Positions 33,551 through 43,100 of a stretch of DNA of 64,000 nt are shown in pieces. Position 1 is the first letter of the stretch; each line of letters opens with the position of its first letter. This stretch comes from Vibrio penaeicida. Lineage in GTDB: Bacteria; Pseudomonadota; Gammaproteobacteria; Enterobacterales; Vibrionaceae. The translations under genes were made by a program, and so were the position numbers. The stretch lies in contig NZ_BFAQ01000028.1 of assembly GCF_002933855.1 (NCBI RefSeq), positions 124,001-188,000 on the forward strand. The letters are read 5' to 3'. The notes beneath the pieces were generated by a model. That model did not search any database. It was not told the DNA's origin and saw only the letters and a list, made by a program, of their open reading frames with translations.

Positions 33551-34612
33551 TTAATTTTCAAGAGTCTGAGACAGCGCTTCTTTCAGTTCTTGCTCCGCTT
33601 TTTCGATAACAGACTGTGCATGCGCACGTTGTTCTCGCCCTTCTTTCACTCTCGAAAGCGTGTTGTTCAGCGTTTCAATGGTCAACTGATTCACGGTTTC
33701 TAGCGACTCTAAATCCAAAATGCCACGCTGGTAGTTTTCAGAAATTTGCTCTTCTAGCACTTTCAGCTTCTCAGCATTCTTTACGTATTGTTGATTGGTG
33801 TAATCTTTAACAGCACGTGTCACCTTGAGGGCTTTCTCTTTTTCGTAGTTAGAAATAGCAATCAAGAATTGGCGCTTCCACAATGGGAATGTGTTGTGCA
33901 CGATATCCTGAATGTCTTCCATCAACATTTTATTGCCTTCTTGAGACAAACGGATCTGAGGAGCAGTTTGAATCGCCGCCATTCGAGTCAGTTCAAGATT
34001 GTGTATGCGTTTTTCTAAGCGGGCGACCGCTTGAACCGCATCGCGATGTTTTTGAGCATCCAATGCATCAGACGACTTCTCAGCTTCCACTAATAGGGCA
34101 GGAAGCACATCGGAATTCATTTGGTTCAGTTTCCACTTACCTGCGGCAATGTAGTCATCCAGACCATTCAATAACGCTAAGTTTTCATCGTAAAGCGTAT
34201 CGAGACGGCTAATGTCGTGACCAAGCTTAAGCTCCTGTGCTTCCAGTTTTCCTGAAAGCTGTTCTAAATGTTGCTTCACCGTATCAAAGCTGTCTGAGAA
34301 TTTTTTGAACGAATCAAACAACTCACCGATGAGTGGCAAACTGGATAAAAAACTTTTCTCTTTCAAGTAGTCAAACTCTGCGCTGTTCATCGAGCTGACC
34401 ATTGATTGTAAGATTTCACCAGCTTCACCTGTATCTCTAATACGCACTTGGTCAAGTACGGTATCGGAAAAATTGGTAATGCTTTCCAGTGCTTCTTTAC
34501 CAAATGTAATAGTAGCCAAGCTATCGAACGGGTCGAAATTTTGTGCTAATTCCAGAACCTGAGGACTGAGGGCGTCTTCTGTTGCTTCATCGGTTTTAAC
34601 CATATCGGTCAT
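33551..34612 (-). CDS. TelA-family (toxic anion resistance) protein
   Basis: A 353-residue cytosolic, nearly all-helical protein of the TelA/KlaA toxic-anion-resistance family. The central and C-terminal segments are recognisable: RLEKRIHNLELTRMAAIQTAPQIRL, then NTFPLWKRQFLIAI and the amphipathic tail KVTRAVKDYTNQQYVKNAEKL. Coiled-coil stretches lie at about 125-160 and 270-345. The biochemical role of the family is not settled; tellurite resistance is the historical name. It is the last of five genes read together, 12 bases after the nuclease gene with its own AAGGAG. Here it is more likely a stress or envelope component than a tellurite-specific protein. Confidence 0.87.
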   Translation of the reverse strand: MTDMVKTDEATEDALSPQVLELAQNFDPFDSLATITFGKEALESITNFSDTVLDQVRIRDTGEAGEILQSMVSSMNSAEFDYLKEKSFLSSLPLIGELFDSFKKFSDSFDTVKQHLEQLSGKLEAQELKLGHDISRLDTLYDENLALLNGLDDYIAAGKWKLNQMNSDVLPALLVEAEKSSDALDAQKHRDAVQAVARLEKRIHNLELTRMAAIQTAPQIRLSQEGNKMLMEDIQDIVHNTFPLWKRQFLIAISNYEKEKALKVTRAVKDYTNQQYVKNAEKLKVLEEQISENYQRGILDLESLETVNQLTIETLNNTLSRVKEGREQRAHAQSVIEKAEQELKEALSQTLEN

Positions 34613-34624
34613 TGAGAACTCTCC

Positions 34625-35335
34625 TTATGCAATTTCAGGTTGATGGAATGGAAACTTTTGCCAAAGCTGTTCAAACTGCTTTTGATACGGCTTAACAAAG
34701 CGCGCGTCATCCGTCAGCGTAATGTCTTCTTCATTGTACTTAGACGCACTACGCGTCCAGTTAAAACTGCCATTTAACAAGCGAACACCATCGAAGATCG
34801 CAAATTTATGATGCATATGATAAGAAGTGGTATCAACCTTCACTTCCACACCTTTCTCCACCAAATAATTCACATCGTTACCCTTATCAAAGATCTTATC
34901 GTTGTCTGTCACAACTCGAACTTTTACACCACGTTGATGAGCTTTGATGATGTGCTTCGTCAATTCGTCGTCTGCAATGGTAAAGACGCAGATATCAATC
35001 GTGTGACGAGCTTGATTAAGCTGCTTAATGATCCCTTCCGCACAAGAACGTCCGGGAGAAAACCAGCACCCAACTAAATCACCACCCGCATCCGATTTTG
35101 CGTTATCCAGCACCTTGATGGTCTTTTCAAGCCAGCGTACGATGCTGCTTGCATCGGCACCGTCATTGATATTTTGATGAGCCAGTTTAAAACTTTGATT
35201 GCGTAGGAATGAGCGATCTTCCTGGTTGAGCTCGGCATTACTTAACTTGTCGTTAAGTTCACGTCTTTCAGAATCATCCAAGCGGTGATCTTCAATCGAT
35301 GACTTAAGCAGTTCATGCAGTTGTTCCCTATTCAC
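34625..35335 (-). CDS. Phospholipase-D-superfamily nuclease-like protein with helical N-terminal domain
   Basis: Of 236 residues, about 90-230 form one PLD domain with a complete HKD motif: H175-x-K177-x4-D182-x6-G189, then S-F-N192. Single-motif PLD proteins of this type (Nuc, bacterial endonucleases, mitochondrial PLD6) work as dimers and usually cut nucleic acids, though lipids are possible. The first 75 residues are helical and charged and look like a separate adaptor domain. There is no signal peptide, so it should be cytosolic. The GTG start at 35335 immediately follows the TAG stop of the ATPase gene, with AGGAG seven bases before it, which implies tight translational coupling. Confidence 0.88.
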   Translation of the reverse strand: MNREQLHELLKSSIEDHRLDDSERRELNDKLSNAELNQEDRSFLRNQSFKLAHQNINDGADASSIVRWLEKTIKVLDNAKSDAGGDLVGCWFSPGRSCAEGIIKQLNQARHTIDICVFTIADDELTKHIIKAHQRGVKVRVVTDNDKIFDKGNDVNYLVEKGVEVKVDTTSYHMHHKFAIFDGVRLLNGSFNWTRSASKYNEEDITLTDDARFVKPYQKQFEQLWQKFPFHQPEIA

Positions 35336-38300
35336 CTATTTATCTCCTAATCCTTGAGTGACGCGACTCATTGTTTGGTTAAGCGCGGCGAGTTGTTGCA
35401 CAACCTGCCCTGCCCTATCTTCAGAATCTCCCATCAGCTGATTACGCTGATAGCCTTCTCTTATCTCATTCCAGCGAGCTTGTTGCTCCGGTGTCATTCC
35501 GCCACGAAGTTCTGCCAACTTCAGCAAGTTTTCTTCGGTGCCGTTTGTCAGTGTTTGGGCTTCACCCTGATAGTGATCTTGCAAAAGTGTTTGAAGCTCT
35601 TCTTCGGTCATCACCGATGAAATCTTCTCTGCTAACTTATTCATGTTTCGATAAGAACCTTGCAACTTAAATGGTGGTTCTACACGGTATTGATCCGCGG
35701 TAGCGGCAGACGCGATGTATTGTTGGTTAACTTTAAGTACGGTTTGCTGCACAGTGAGCAGCTTCTGCAACGTCGATACGATTTCAGAAGACTCAGTCGC
35801 AGAGTAGGAGTGAGACATATCACTCAATGGAATGCCTTCACCATTCGCCATTCGTACAAAGCGATACAAGTCGTTCAGATCACGAGTCGCAAGTGGAGCA
35901 AGAACAGGGTGAGAAGTCAGCGAGTTCTCGACAAAGCTAAGTTCAAACGCCTCTTTCTGATCCGATAACATGTCACCTAGGTTGTAGATGTCTGCACGGT
36001 TTGCCAACATATCTGGGATTCGGAACATATCGCCAGATTCCGTGTACGGGTTACCGGCCATCACGACTGAGAACTTCTTGCCGCGCATATCGTAGGTCTT
36101 TGTTTCCCCACGCCACGTGCCTTCAATTCTCCTTGTGCCATCACACAGAGATATGAATTTCTGCAAGAATTCGGGATGGGTGTGCTGAATGTCGTCGAGA
36201 TAAAGAAGAACGTTGTTCCCCATTTCAAACGCGAGGTTGATCTTCTCAATCTCTCTTGCGGCATTTTGATCGGGTGCATCACGAGGATCAAGCGATGTGA
36301 CTTGATGCCCAATCGACGGACCATTGATCTTCATAAAGACCAAACCCAACTTATGCGCCACGTACTCGATCAAGGTGGTTTTACCATAACCCGGTGGAGA
36401 GATAAGAAGCAGCATACCCATCAAATCGGTCCGCTTGTTTTCTCCGACCGTGCCCATTTGCTTCGCAAAGTTGTCACCAATCAACGGAAGATAACTTTCA
36501 CTGATCAATTTGTTGCGAACAAAAGAGGTAAGCGGTCTTGGTTTGAATTCGCCAAGTCGGAAATCTGATTTCGCTTCTTGCAGCAATTCCGCTCTCTTAT
36601 TGAGGTACGACTCAAATTGCGGAATCGTAATACTGCGGTGAAGTTCACAGCGCTGCAGAAAATCGTCTAGAACTAAGCTCAACTTACCTTGCTCTAGATT
36701 TCCATGTTCGCCCAGTAACCCTTCAACCTCACAAGTCAGCGAAAATTCAACAGGGCTAAGGGAAGATTCTGGTTGCTCTTTCCAAACCGCTATCGCCGCG
36801 GCTTCAACGACAAACGCTTCTCCACGGCTTTGCTGATCTGTGTAGGCAGTCAGCCATTGAAGGTGATCTTGCATGCTGACTTCAGGTGCAGCTTGACTAG
36901 AGCTCCAGCCCAAGCTGCGGCGGAATTGTAAATAGTCATCACATAACTCCATCGCATCACGGCTGACTTCAATTCGATCGTCCGATTTAGCTAGGAGCTG
37001 AATCAAATAGTCACTGGCATCAGCCAGTACGCCACGCCCAAACTGAGCGAGATTGGGCTCTAATTCTTTTTGTAGCTGTTGGTACGCATCAGGCGATTGC
37101 AAATGCGTTTTAAGCAAATTCGCGTTGTTTGCTTTCGCCTTCCAATCAGAAAGATCTTTGCGTTCTTGAGCAATGAGCCACATCCAAGCTGTCGCTCGTT
37201 CTTTTTGTCCAAATCGAAGCGAACCGGCTTGCTCAAAAACGGGAAGAAGTTGATTTAGAATCTTTTCCGCGTCGTGATCATGAATACCTTTGACGTAGCC
37301 CTCTTTATAGCGAGGCGCTGAAAAACGTTGAACCAAACTGAGTAGTTGACCCGATTTTCTCGCTGCCAGTAGCGCATCAACATCAAAGTCATCCGCTAAA
37401 CTCATTGCGGAATGTAGGATCAAGTAGGATAAATATTCTGCACGATAGATGGTGTCTGTTTCAGAGGCAACATCCAATTTAGATATATTTTGCAGTGCGA
37501 GGAATTCTTCATCTTCAATAGATTGATAGAAATCCGTTCCTGAAATATGGGTATTCAGCTCACCAGCGTGCTCTACCAATGTGATGTCCAACGGTTGCTG
37601 GTTTACACTGAATCGGTGTTTACCTAAACGAAGAATCTTGCCACCGTCTTCAAAGATGTCTTGGTTATCTCGCAGAGAACGAAGCGATTGGTCTTGTACC
37701 GATTTCAGTTTTGCATCAACACTGTCTGCCTTTACGCTGTCACCCAAATCGCGTATGGAATCCGACAACTGGCGCAATTTCATTACCATTGCGTCGGTGG
37801 CAAAATAGCTGTTTAACCCAGCTACATCATCAAATCGAGCGACACGTTTTTCAATGCTATTGAAGGTGACATTAGCCGCTTGCAACAAGTTTTGAATCCG
37901 GCGCTGCTGAGCACTCACCAACTGCTGTTTGTGGTTCTCCAGCGTGGACTGGATTTCATCGCGCTTGGTGTAGATTTCTCCAAGAAACTCATCAAAATCT
38001 GCAAATCTAGATTCGAGCTTTTCAAGCTGACCGATTAATTTGGCTAGCTGGTTATCACACTCGTCCGGTGTCGTCGCTTGCTCCATGGCACTGTTGACCG
38101 ATTGTGCAAGTAATTTGAACTGAGCGCCAAATTCTGCTTTGGCTTCGTCGCTACGTAACCCGCTATTTTTGTTTCTGAGCTTCGCCGATACCGCATTCAA
38201 CATGGACGATACTTCGGTCGTCATGTCTAGAATTCGAGTCGACTGTGTCGGATCTTCGGTTTCAATGTCGGTGACTTCTTCTGTCACTAACTGAAGCTCT

Positions 38301-40207
38301 GAACGAAGCTGTTCTACTTGAGCTTGAAGGTCTTGAATATCCGACGTTTTTTCTACTGTCTCTAGCTGTTCTTCAACCGACTGGATCTGCTTCTTAAAGG
38401 GCTGGTATGCTTTCTCATCTTGAAGCAATTCAAGCAACTGTAGATTCAAATATTGTCGCTGCTCATCCAGCGACGCTAACAGCCCGTCAACCTTCAACGT
38501 ATTGATGTAATGATGTTGTCGCAGCGCCATGGTGTTACCCACCTGCGCTTTCACTTCAGAAAGAAGCGTTAACAGGCTTGCGGCTTGATCTTTCGGCGCT
38601 AACTTTACTTTGCCAATCAATGCCGTGACGGCTTCAGATTCTTGCTCTAGCGCGTGTAACGCATGGACTTGAAGCTGCTGAACTTTGGCAAATTCATCAA
38701 TGATTTTATCGGATGTAGACATTACCTCTTGGATGGCATCACCTAGCCCTAGCGCATAGTCGTGAGCTAACCAATGGTAATGATCCAATGTTGCCTGACA
38801 CTGTTTCAGCAACGCTTCGTATGCCGCTTGGGTGACTTCCTCCGTCGATGCGAAATGACAAATCGACAGAACCGACGACAACGCTCGTACTAATTCTGCA
38901 TTGCCCAGATTAAACAACGGGCTAGAGGCATCACTTTTCGCGCTGTGGCGGCTGTAATAATCCGGCGTTGAATACGGGGTTTCCCATATTCTCATCGGGT
39001 GAATCGTAGAAGCTTCTGCGTTTTCAGAAAGTTGGAATACCAATAAACGACCGTCTGGATACAAACTGTAGCCGTGGCTTTCCATTGGCGCAGAAAACTG
39101 CTTTTCAATCATGTTGTAGGTATAAACAACGTAATACCCTTTCACCATGTTGAAAAAGATGTACATAAGATCTTCGCCATTCGGAGAGGCTATCTTCTGG
39201 AAGAATTTAAGATCCTCCCACGGCATATCGAAATGCTTGCTCTCTCCATTGGCTAAAACAAAACCATGGGAGTAAAGAATACCGTGCTCTTCAGGCAGTT
39301 CTTTTGCACTTACGTCTAACGCATCCGCTCGTGTCACGGCTTGGTTTAGTGGGTTGTATAGAAAATAGCGTTCTTGCTTTTCTCGGTTGGGTAGAACTCT
39401 AAGAGCAATCAGATCACCAATAAACGCATAAGCAATACTCGCATCAGCAACACTTTGGTGAGGGTCGTCCACCTCTTCGCGGTAGATCCCTTTCCCCTCT
39501 TCGGTATTGTCTTCTACTTTGATGGTAAGGTCGCCACCTACACATTCCACAAAAAGCTTATCTTTGATAGAAACGTGAGGGTATTTCCCTAAAACATGAT
39601 CGTCACGTGTGGTTTCAATCCAGTCGAAGTCATGCTGAGTTGCTGACTCTAATGAGGTGTGTCCAAGCGAATCAATATACTCAATAGAGTGCTTGTTCAG
39701 TTGGAATCGGAATACTTTGCGATCTTCCGCACGCATTCCAATTTGGAAAGCGATATACAGCGTGCTTTCTTGCCGAGAAATTTGTGCCAACTTGGCATCT
39801 TGGTAATAGGTAAACAGCTCGGTAAATTCATGCACAAACCGAGGTTCAGAGAGAAAGCTCTCTTTCAAACTGATGGGTTCTATTCTGAACGTGCCATCAT
39901 TTTCATGAAGTTGGTAAAGGCCAAATACATCTTCTAGAGCCGGTTGCGATTTCATACCGACATGCACTTCGTAACCGAACAACAGTTGCCGGTTAACCTG
40001 CGCCATATCGACGGGAACACATCGCGCTTCCGTCTGTACATTAGCTTTGCCAATCAAAGAGAGTTCTTGACCACCAAAAACCTGTTGACGTTGCTGATTG
40101 AATTGTTGAGAAATGTCTTTAAGTTTGCTGCCTTGTTGAGAAAGGCGAGACTTCAGCACCTCGTAGGCACCGCCTTCAGTGACAGCCTGCTGCGTTGTTT
40201 CTGACAT
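35336..40207 (-). CDS. Giant DUF3686-type AAA ATPase, annotated in relatives as DNA repair ATPase
   Basis: A 1623-residue protein. Residues 1-450 are a beta-rich N-terminal region matching the DUF3686 type. Residues about 500-900 are long charged helices, probably coiled coil, with heptad-rich stretches. A MoxR-like AAA module lies near the C-terminus, with Walker A PPGYGKTT at about 1272, Walker B VLLYLDDIQ at about 1332 and sensor 1 VVMAGNPYTES. No nuclease or membrane segment is seen. Relatives are called DNA repair ATPase, but I know of no direct evidence for that. The start at 40207 (MSETTQQ) has an AAAGGT site; a longer reading does not. It is flanked by the flotillin and nuclease genes. 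Confidence 0.88.
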   Translation of the reverse strand: MSETTQQAVTEGGAYEVLKSRLSQQGSKLKDISQQFNQQRQQVFGGQELSLIGKANVQTEARCVPVDMAQVNRQLLFGYEVHVGMKSQPALEDVFGLYQLHENDGTFRIEPISLKESFLSEPRFVHEFTELFTYYQDAKLAQISRQESTLYIAFQIGMRAEDRKVFRFQLNKHSIEYIDSLGHTSLESATQHDFDWIETTRDDHVLGKYPHVSIKDKLFVECVGGDLTIKVEDNTEEGKGIYREEVDDPHQSVADASIAYAFIGDLIALRVLPNREKQERYFLYNPLNQAVTRADALDVSAKELPEEHGILYSHGFVLANGESKHFDMPWEDLKFFQKIASPNGEDLMYIFFNMVKGYYVVYTYNMIEKQFSAPMESHGYSLYPDGRLLVFQLSENAEASTIHPMRIWETPYSTPDYYSRHSAKSDASSPLFNLGNAELVRALSSVLSICHFASTEEVTQAAYEALLKQCQATLDHYHWLAHDYALGLGDAIQEVMSTSDKIIDEFAKVQQLQVHALHALEQESEAVTALIGKVKLAPKDQAASLLTLLSEVKAQVGNTMALRQHHYINTLKVDGLLASLDEQRQYLNLQLLELLQDEKAYQPFKKQIQSVEEQLETVEKTSDIQDLQAQVEQLRSELQLVTEEVTDIETEDPTQSTRILDMTTEVSSMLNAVSAKLRNKNSGLRSDEAKAEFGAQFKLLAQSVNSAMEQATTPDECDNQLAKLIGQLEKLESRFADFDEFLGEIYTKRDEIQSTLENHKQQLVSAQQRRIQNLLQAANVTFNSIEKRVARFDDVAGLNSYFATDAMVMKLRQLSDSIRDLGDSVKADSVDAKLKSVQDQSLRSLRDNQDIFEDGGKILRLGKHRFSVNQQPLDITLVEHAGELNTHISGTDFYQSIEDEEFLALQNISKLDVASETDTIYRAEYLSYLILHSAMSLADDFDVDALLAARKSGQLLSLVQRFSAPRYKEGYVKGIHDHDAEKILNQLLPVFEQAGSLRFGQKERATAWMWLIAQERKDLSDWKAKANNANLLKTHLQSPDAYQQLQKELEPNLAQFGRGVLADASDYLIQLLAKSDDRIEVSRDAMELCDDYLQFRRSLGWSSSQAAPEVSMQDHLQWLTAYTDQQSRGEAFVVEAAAIAVWKEQPESSLSPVEFSLTCEVEGLLGEHGNLEQGKLSLVLDDFLQRCELHRSITIPQFESYLNKRAELLQEAKSDFRLGEFKPRPLTSFVRNKLISESYLPLIGDNFAKQMGTVGENKRTDLMGMLLLISPPGYGKTTLIEYVAHKLGLVFMKINGPSIGHQVTSLDPRDAPDQNAAREIEKINLAFEMGNNVLLYLDDIQHTHPEFLQKFISLCDGTRRIEGTWRGETKTYDMRGKKFSVVMAGNPYTESGDMFRIPDMLANRADIYNLGDMLSDQKEAFELSFVENSLTSHPVLAPLATRDLNDLYRFVRMANGEGIPLSDMSHSYSATESSEIVSTLQKLLTVQQTVLKVNQQYIASAATADQYRVEPPFKLQGSYRNMNKLAEKISSVMTEEELQTLLQDHYQGEAQTLTNGTEENLLKLAELRGGMTPEQQARWNEIREGYQRNQLMGDSEDRAGQVVQQLAALNQTMSRVTQGLGDK

Positions 40208-40223
40208 GCTTATACCTTTAAAA

Positions 40224-40250
40224 CCCACACTTACAGGAAGTAAGTGTGGG
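40224..40250 (-). promoter_or_regulatory. Hairpin between the flotillin and ATPase genes (possible attenuator)
   Basis: A perfect 11-bp stem (CCCACACTTAC / GTAAGTGTGGG, 5-base loop) is followed on the - strand by TTTT and then the AAAGGT of the ATPase gene. It could terminate part of the transcripts, protect the flotillin mRNA end, or control ATPase translation. Confidence 0.65.
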
Positions 40251-40271
40251 TGATGGACTCAATAGGGGCGA

Positions 40272-42425
40272 TTAAGATTCAGAGCTATCAGAGGTGTTTA
40301 CCGTCTGCTGAATTTTCTTCAGAAGTTCTGTTGCACCACCTTGAGAATTCAGTAAGCTCGCCAAAGCTACATTACTTAAGTCACTGCTTTTCAGTTCAGT
40401 ATTTTCCAGAATGTCTTTGATGTCTTGCGGCAAGCTGCGATCGCCGTTCATGTATTCCGCAACAAGCGGGTTCAAGACTTTCGACTCTTCAAATTTCACA
40501 TCCATTGACGCAGAATCAATCACAGTGCGGCGAATTTGCTCCATACCGTCGCCACCAAATAGTTTGATGTCTGCAGCTGCCAAGGCTTGTGCCAACGCTT
40601 TCGCGCTTTCACTTGAAACGTCTCTTTGAGCATCAATTCGTGCCAGATCCAGCTCTTTCTCTTGCTGAAGCTGCATAACCCACTTGTCGTGTTCACGTGT
40701 TTGGTCATCGTATTTCTGAGCCGCTTCAAAACGTGCAGTTTGCGATTCTGCTTCAGCCAGACCTTTCGCGCGTAGTGCGTTCGCTTCGGCTTCACCAGCA
40801 CTTTGCAATGTGTATGCTTCTGCCTCACCGGTTTCACGTATCGCTTGCGCACGTTCACGATCCACTTCCACTTGCGCCAAACCAGTTGCACTGATTTCTT
40901 CTTTCTCTGCAAGCGCCATGCGCTCTTTCGCAGCGGCTTCACGCTCTTTCAACAAGTATTGCGCTTCTGCTTCTTTCGCTGCAGCTTCTAGTTCTGCTTC
41001 CGCTTGACGCTGGCGCACAACTTTTTCTGCATCCGCTTGTTTGGTTACCACTATATGTGCAGCTTCTGCTTCACGAGTTTTCACCGCTAATTCGTTTTCG
41101 GCATCACGCGTCTTCACTTTCAGCTCTGCGTCTTTCTCGATCAACAAACGCTCAGCTTTTTCTTTGGCTGCGTCTTTTTCAGCACGTGCTGCTACAAGCA
41201 ACTCAAGTTGCTTCGCTTCTGCAACGGCTTCAGCCTCAACCATAGAAACGCGCTTCTTACGGTTAACTTGCTCGTTGACACGCAAGTTCTCTGTCTCTTC
41301 TTCTTCACGTGCGATCTTTCTTTCAATTTCTACGCGTTGTGAACGCGTTTCAGCGACGGATTTCAGAGCTTCTTCTACAGAAGTTTCTTTTTCCATCTCT
41401 TTTTGTACCACTTCAGAAGAAGTACGAACTTTTTCAGTTTCCACCGCACGGCTTAGCTCTTCTTCTTGAATCGCAACCTGACGCTTATTCGCGATACGCG
41501 TCATTTCGACTTCCATCTCTACGCTTTCACGTTTCTTAGAGACTTCTTCTTCGGTTTCTAATTTCGCGAGCTGAGAGACACGTTCGTATTCTTGGCGCTT
41601 CTCTTCAGAAAGTGCATTTTCTTGCGCTTCAATAATTTCAATTTCACGCTGAGTACGTGCAATGCTTTCTTTTTCTTGCTTGTCTAGTTGAAGGCGGTTT
41701 GCTTCTGCTTCAACGTCTTTTTTCTTGATGGTTGTGCGCTCGTCTTGGCGGATCGCATTGGTTTCCGTGTTCTTCTGAGCAGTAATAGAAGAAATTTTGC
41801 GGATCCCTTCAACATCTAGAATGTTATCTGGGTTGTGTGCTTCAAGTGACGTTTGGTCAATCTTGTCTATAACTACATCATAGATTTTGAAACCATCCAT
41901 TTCGCTACCGATAACTTGTACAACGGCATCACGGAATGTGCGTCGGTTGGTTAGCAGCTCTTCAAACTCAAACTGCTTAACCGCTGTTTTCAATGCTTCA
42001 GAAAACTTAGGTTGGAAATGCTCTTTAAGGCGGTCTAGGTTAGATGCTTCATTCGCTGTGAAGAGTTTCGCTACGCGAACAATGTCGTCTTCTTCATGGT
42101 TAACACCAATATAGAAATCCACTTTCAAGTCTGCGCGGATATTATCGCTGCAATGCAAGCCTTCGTATTCTTCGCCTTCTTGGTCTTTACGACCACTGCG
42201 AACAACCGATATTTTCTTACGTGTGATATCCATATATTCGAATCGGTTTACAACCGGCCAAACAAAGGTACCCGTTAGTGATGCTCGTGTTCTGTCGATG
42301 CCATTTACGATTAAGGCTTCACCTTCAATTCTGACTTTTTTATAGCGAGAAGTAAGGAAAATAAGAACCATTAAAAATAGCACGACACCGGCTAATATGA
42401 ACACCATACTGGGTGATAAAACCAT
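40272..42425 (-). CDS. Flotillin-like membrane scaffold protein (SPFH/band 7)
   Basis: A 717-residue protein. A single N-terminal membrane helix (residues about 7-25) is followed by an SPFH/band-7 domain (about 30-200) and a very long Glu/Ala/Arg-rich coiled coil (about 215-610) with repeated EAEA units, the flotillin signature. A C-terminal region of about 100 residues follows. It is expected to form oligomeric cages in membrane microdomains facing the cytoplasm. The ATG at 42425 follows AAGGAG by six bases; an upstream TTG two codons earlier is not needed. It lies 30 bases after the YqiJ-like gene, and that pairing (NfeD/YqiJ plus flotillin) is a recurrent one. Confidence 0.92.
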   Translation of the reverse strand: MVLSPSMVFILAGVVLFLMVLIFLTSRYKKVRIEGEALIVNGIDRTRASLTGTFVWPVVNRFEYMDITRKKISVVRSGRKDQEGEEYEGLHCSDNIRADLKVDFYIGVNHEEDDIVRVAKLFTANEASNLDRLKEHFQPKFSEALKTAVKQFEFEELLTNRRTFRDAVVQVIGSEMDGFKIYDVVIDKIDQTSLEAHNPDNILDVEGIRKISSITAQKNTETNAIRQDERTTIKKKDVEAEANRLQLDKQEKESIARTQREIEIIEAQENALSEEKRQEYERVSQLAKLETEEEVSKKRESVEMEVEMTRIANKRQVAIQEEELSRAVETEKVRTSSEVVQKEMEKETSVEEALKSVAETRSQRVEIERKIAREEEETENLRVNEQVNRKKRVSMVEAEAVAEAKQLELLVAARAEKDAAKEKAERLLIEKDAELKVKTRDAENELAVKTREAEAAHIVVTKQADAEKVVRQRQAEAELEAAAKEAEAQYLLKEREAAAKERMALAEKEEISATGLAQVEVDRERAQAIRETGEAEAYTLQSAGEAEANALRAKGLAEAESQTARFEAAQKYDDQTREHDKWVMQLQQEKELDLARIDAQRDVSSESAKALAQALAAADIKLFGGDGMEQIRRTVIDSASMDVKFEESKVLNPLVAEYMNGDRSLPQDIKDILENTELKSSDLSNVALASLLNSQGGATELLKKIQQTVNTSDSSES

Positions 42426-42455
42426 GACCAACTCCTTAAAGGGTTTTAATTGTAT

Positions 42456-43100
42456 TTATGCTTTCGCAACGAAATAGCGCTGCGATTCATTATCTTTCGA
42501 CACGATGACTACTTCATCGCCATGTTGAATATCTTGTTTACTGCTGGATACCACATCAAGCAATACTTCATTTCCATTATGAAGAATAATGACCTCTCCA
42601 CCGACATCTTGACTGACTTGGCTGCTGTGCACTTTTGCTCTGAGCCCTATGTAGTCAATCTTGGCAAAGGCGTTTTCTTTGTTAAAGAACGGAGCCAATG
42701 GTTTGAGCAAAATCGATGCTATGTATAAAGCTATATAAGCAACAATCGGCAATGAAATGGCGCCAAAGACAACAGACAGTGTGTCGGACAAAGAAGAAAG
42801 TAGAAGTGTATCGAGGTAGTACTCGATAATAGTTGCAACAAACAGGCTAACGCACAATGCAATAGGCAGAGGAACTTTGGTTAAAATGGGGGGCAGAATT
42901 AGGCTGCCACCCGTCATATTATCCAAATCAACGATATCCAGTTCACCTAATAAGCCTTCAAATACATCAAAGACCAAATCAATGAGCATAATGACAAAGA
43001 AGATGATAAAAGGAATAAAAAAGACGTTCGTCGGAAACGAAAGTAGTACCGACAAAAACAGTTCAAAAGCCATGTGTTTATCCAATTTGTTGTTAGTCAT
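42456..43100 (-). CDS. YqiJ-like membrane protein with C-terminal OB fold (NfeD relative)
   Basis: A 214-residue inner-membrane protein. About three to four hydrophobic segments (residues 10-45, 70-95, 105-135) precede a beta-rich C-terminal domain (about 145-212: YIGLRAKVHSSQVS ... GDEVVIVSKDNESQRYFVAK) of the OB-fold type found in YqiJ and NfeD. Such proteins pair with flotillins, probably as partners in membrane microdomains. The start is uncertain: ATG at 43100 or at 43073 (MAFELFLS), neither with a strong ribosome-binding site. It is the first gene of the five-gene cluster. Confidence 0.85.
   Translation of the reverse strand: MTNNKLDKHMAFELFLSVLLSFPTNVFFIPFIIFFVIMLIDLVFDVFEGLLGELDIVDLDNMTGGSLILPPILTKVPLPIALCVSLFVATIIEYYLDTLLLSSLSDTLSVVFGAISLPIVAYIALYIASILLKPLAPFFNKENAFAKIDYIGLRAKVHSSQVSQDVGGEVIILHNGNEVLLDVVSSSKQDIQHGDEVVIVSKDNESQRYFVAKA

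Noticed and set aside
41041..41469. A 142-codon open frame antisense to the flotillin gene
   Set aside because: The flotillin coiled coil has a strongly biased Glu/Ala/Lys/Arg codon pattern that keeps the opposite strand open. The antisense product is a low-complexity Ser/Phe/Ala sequence with no family features.
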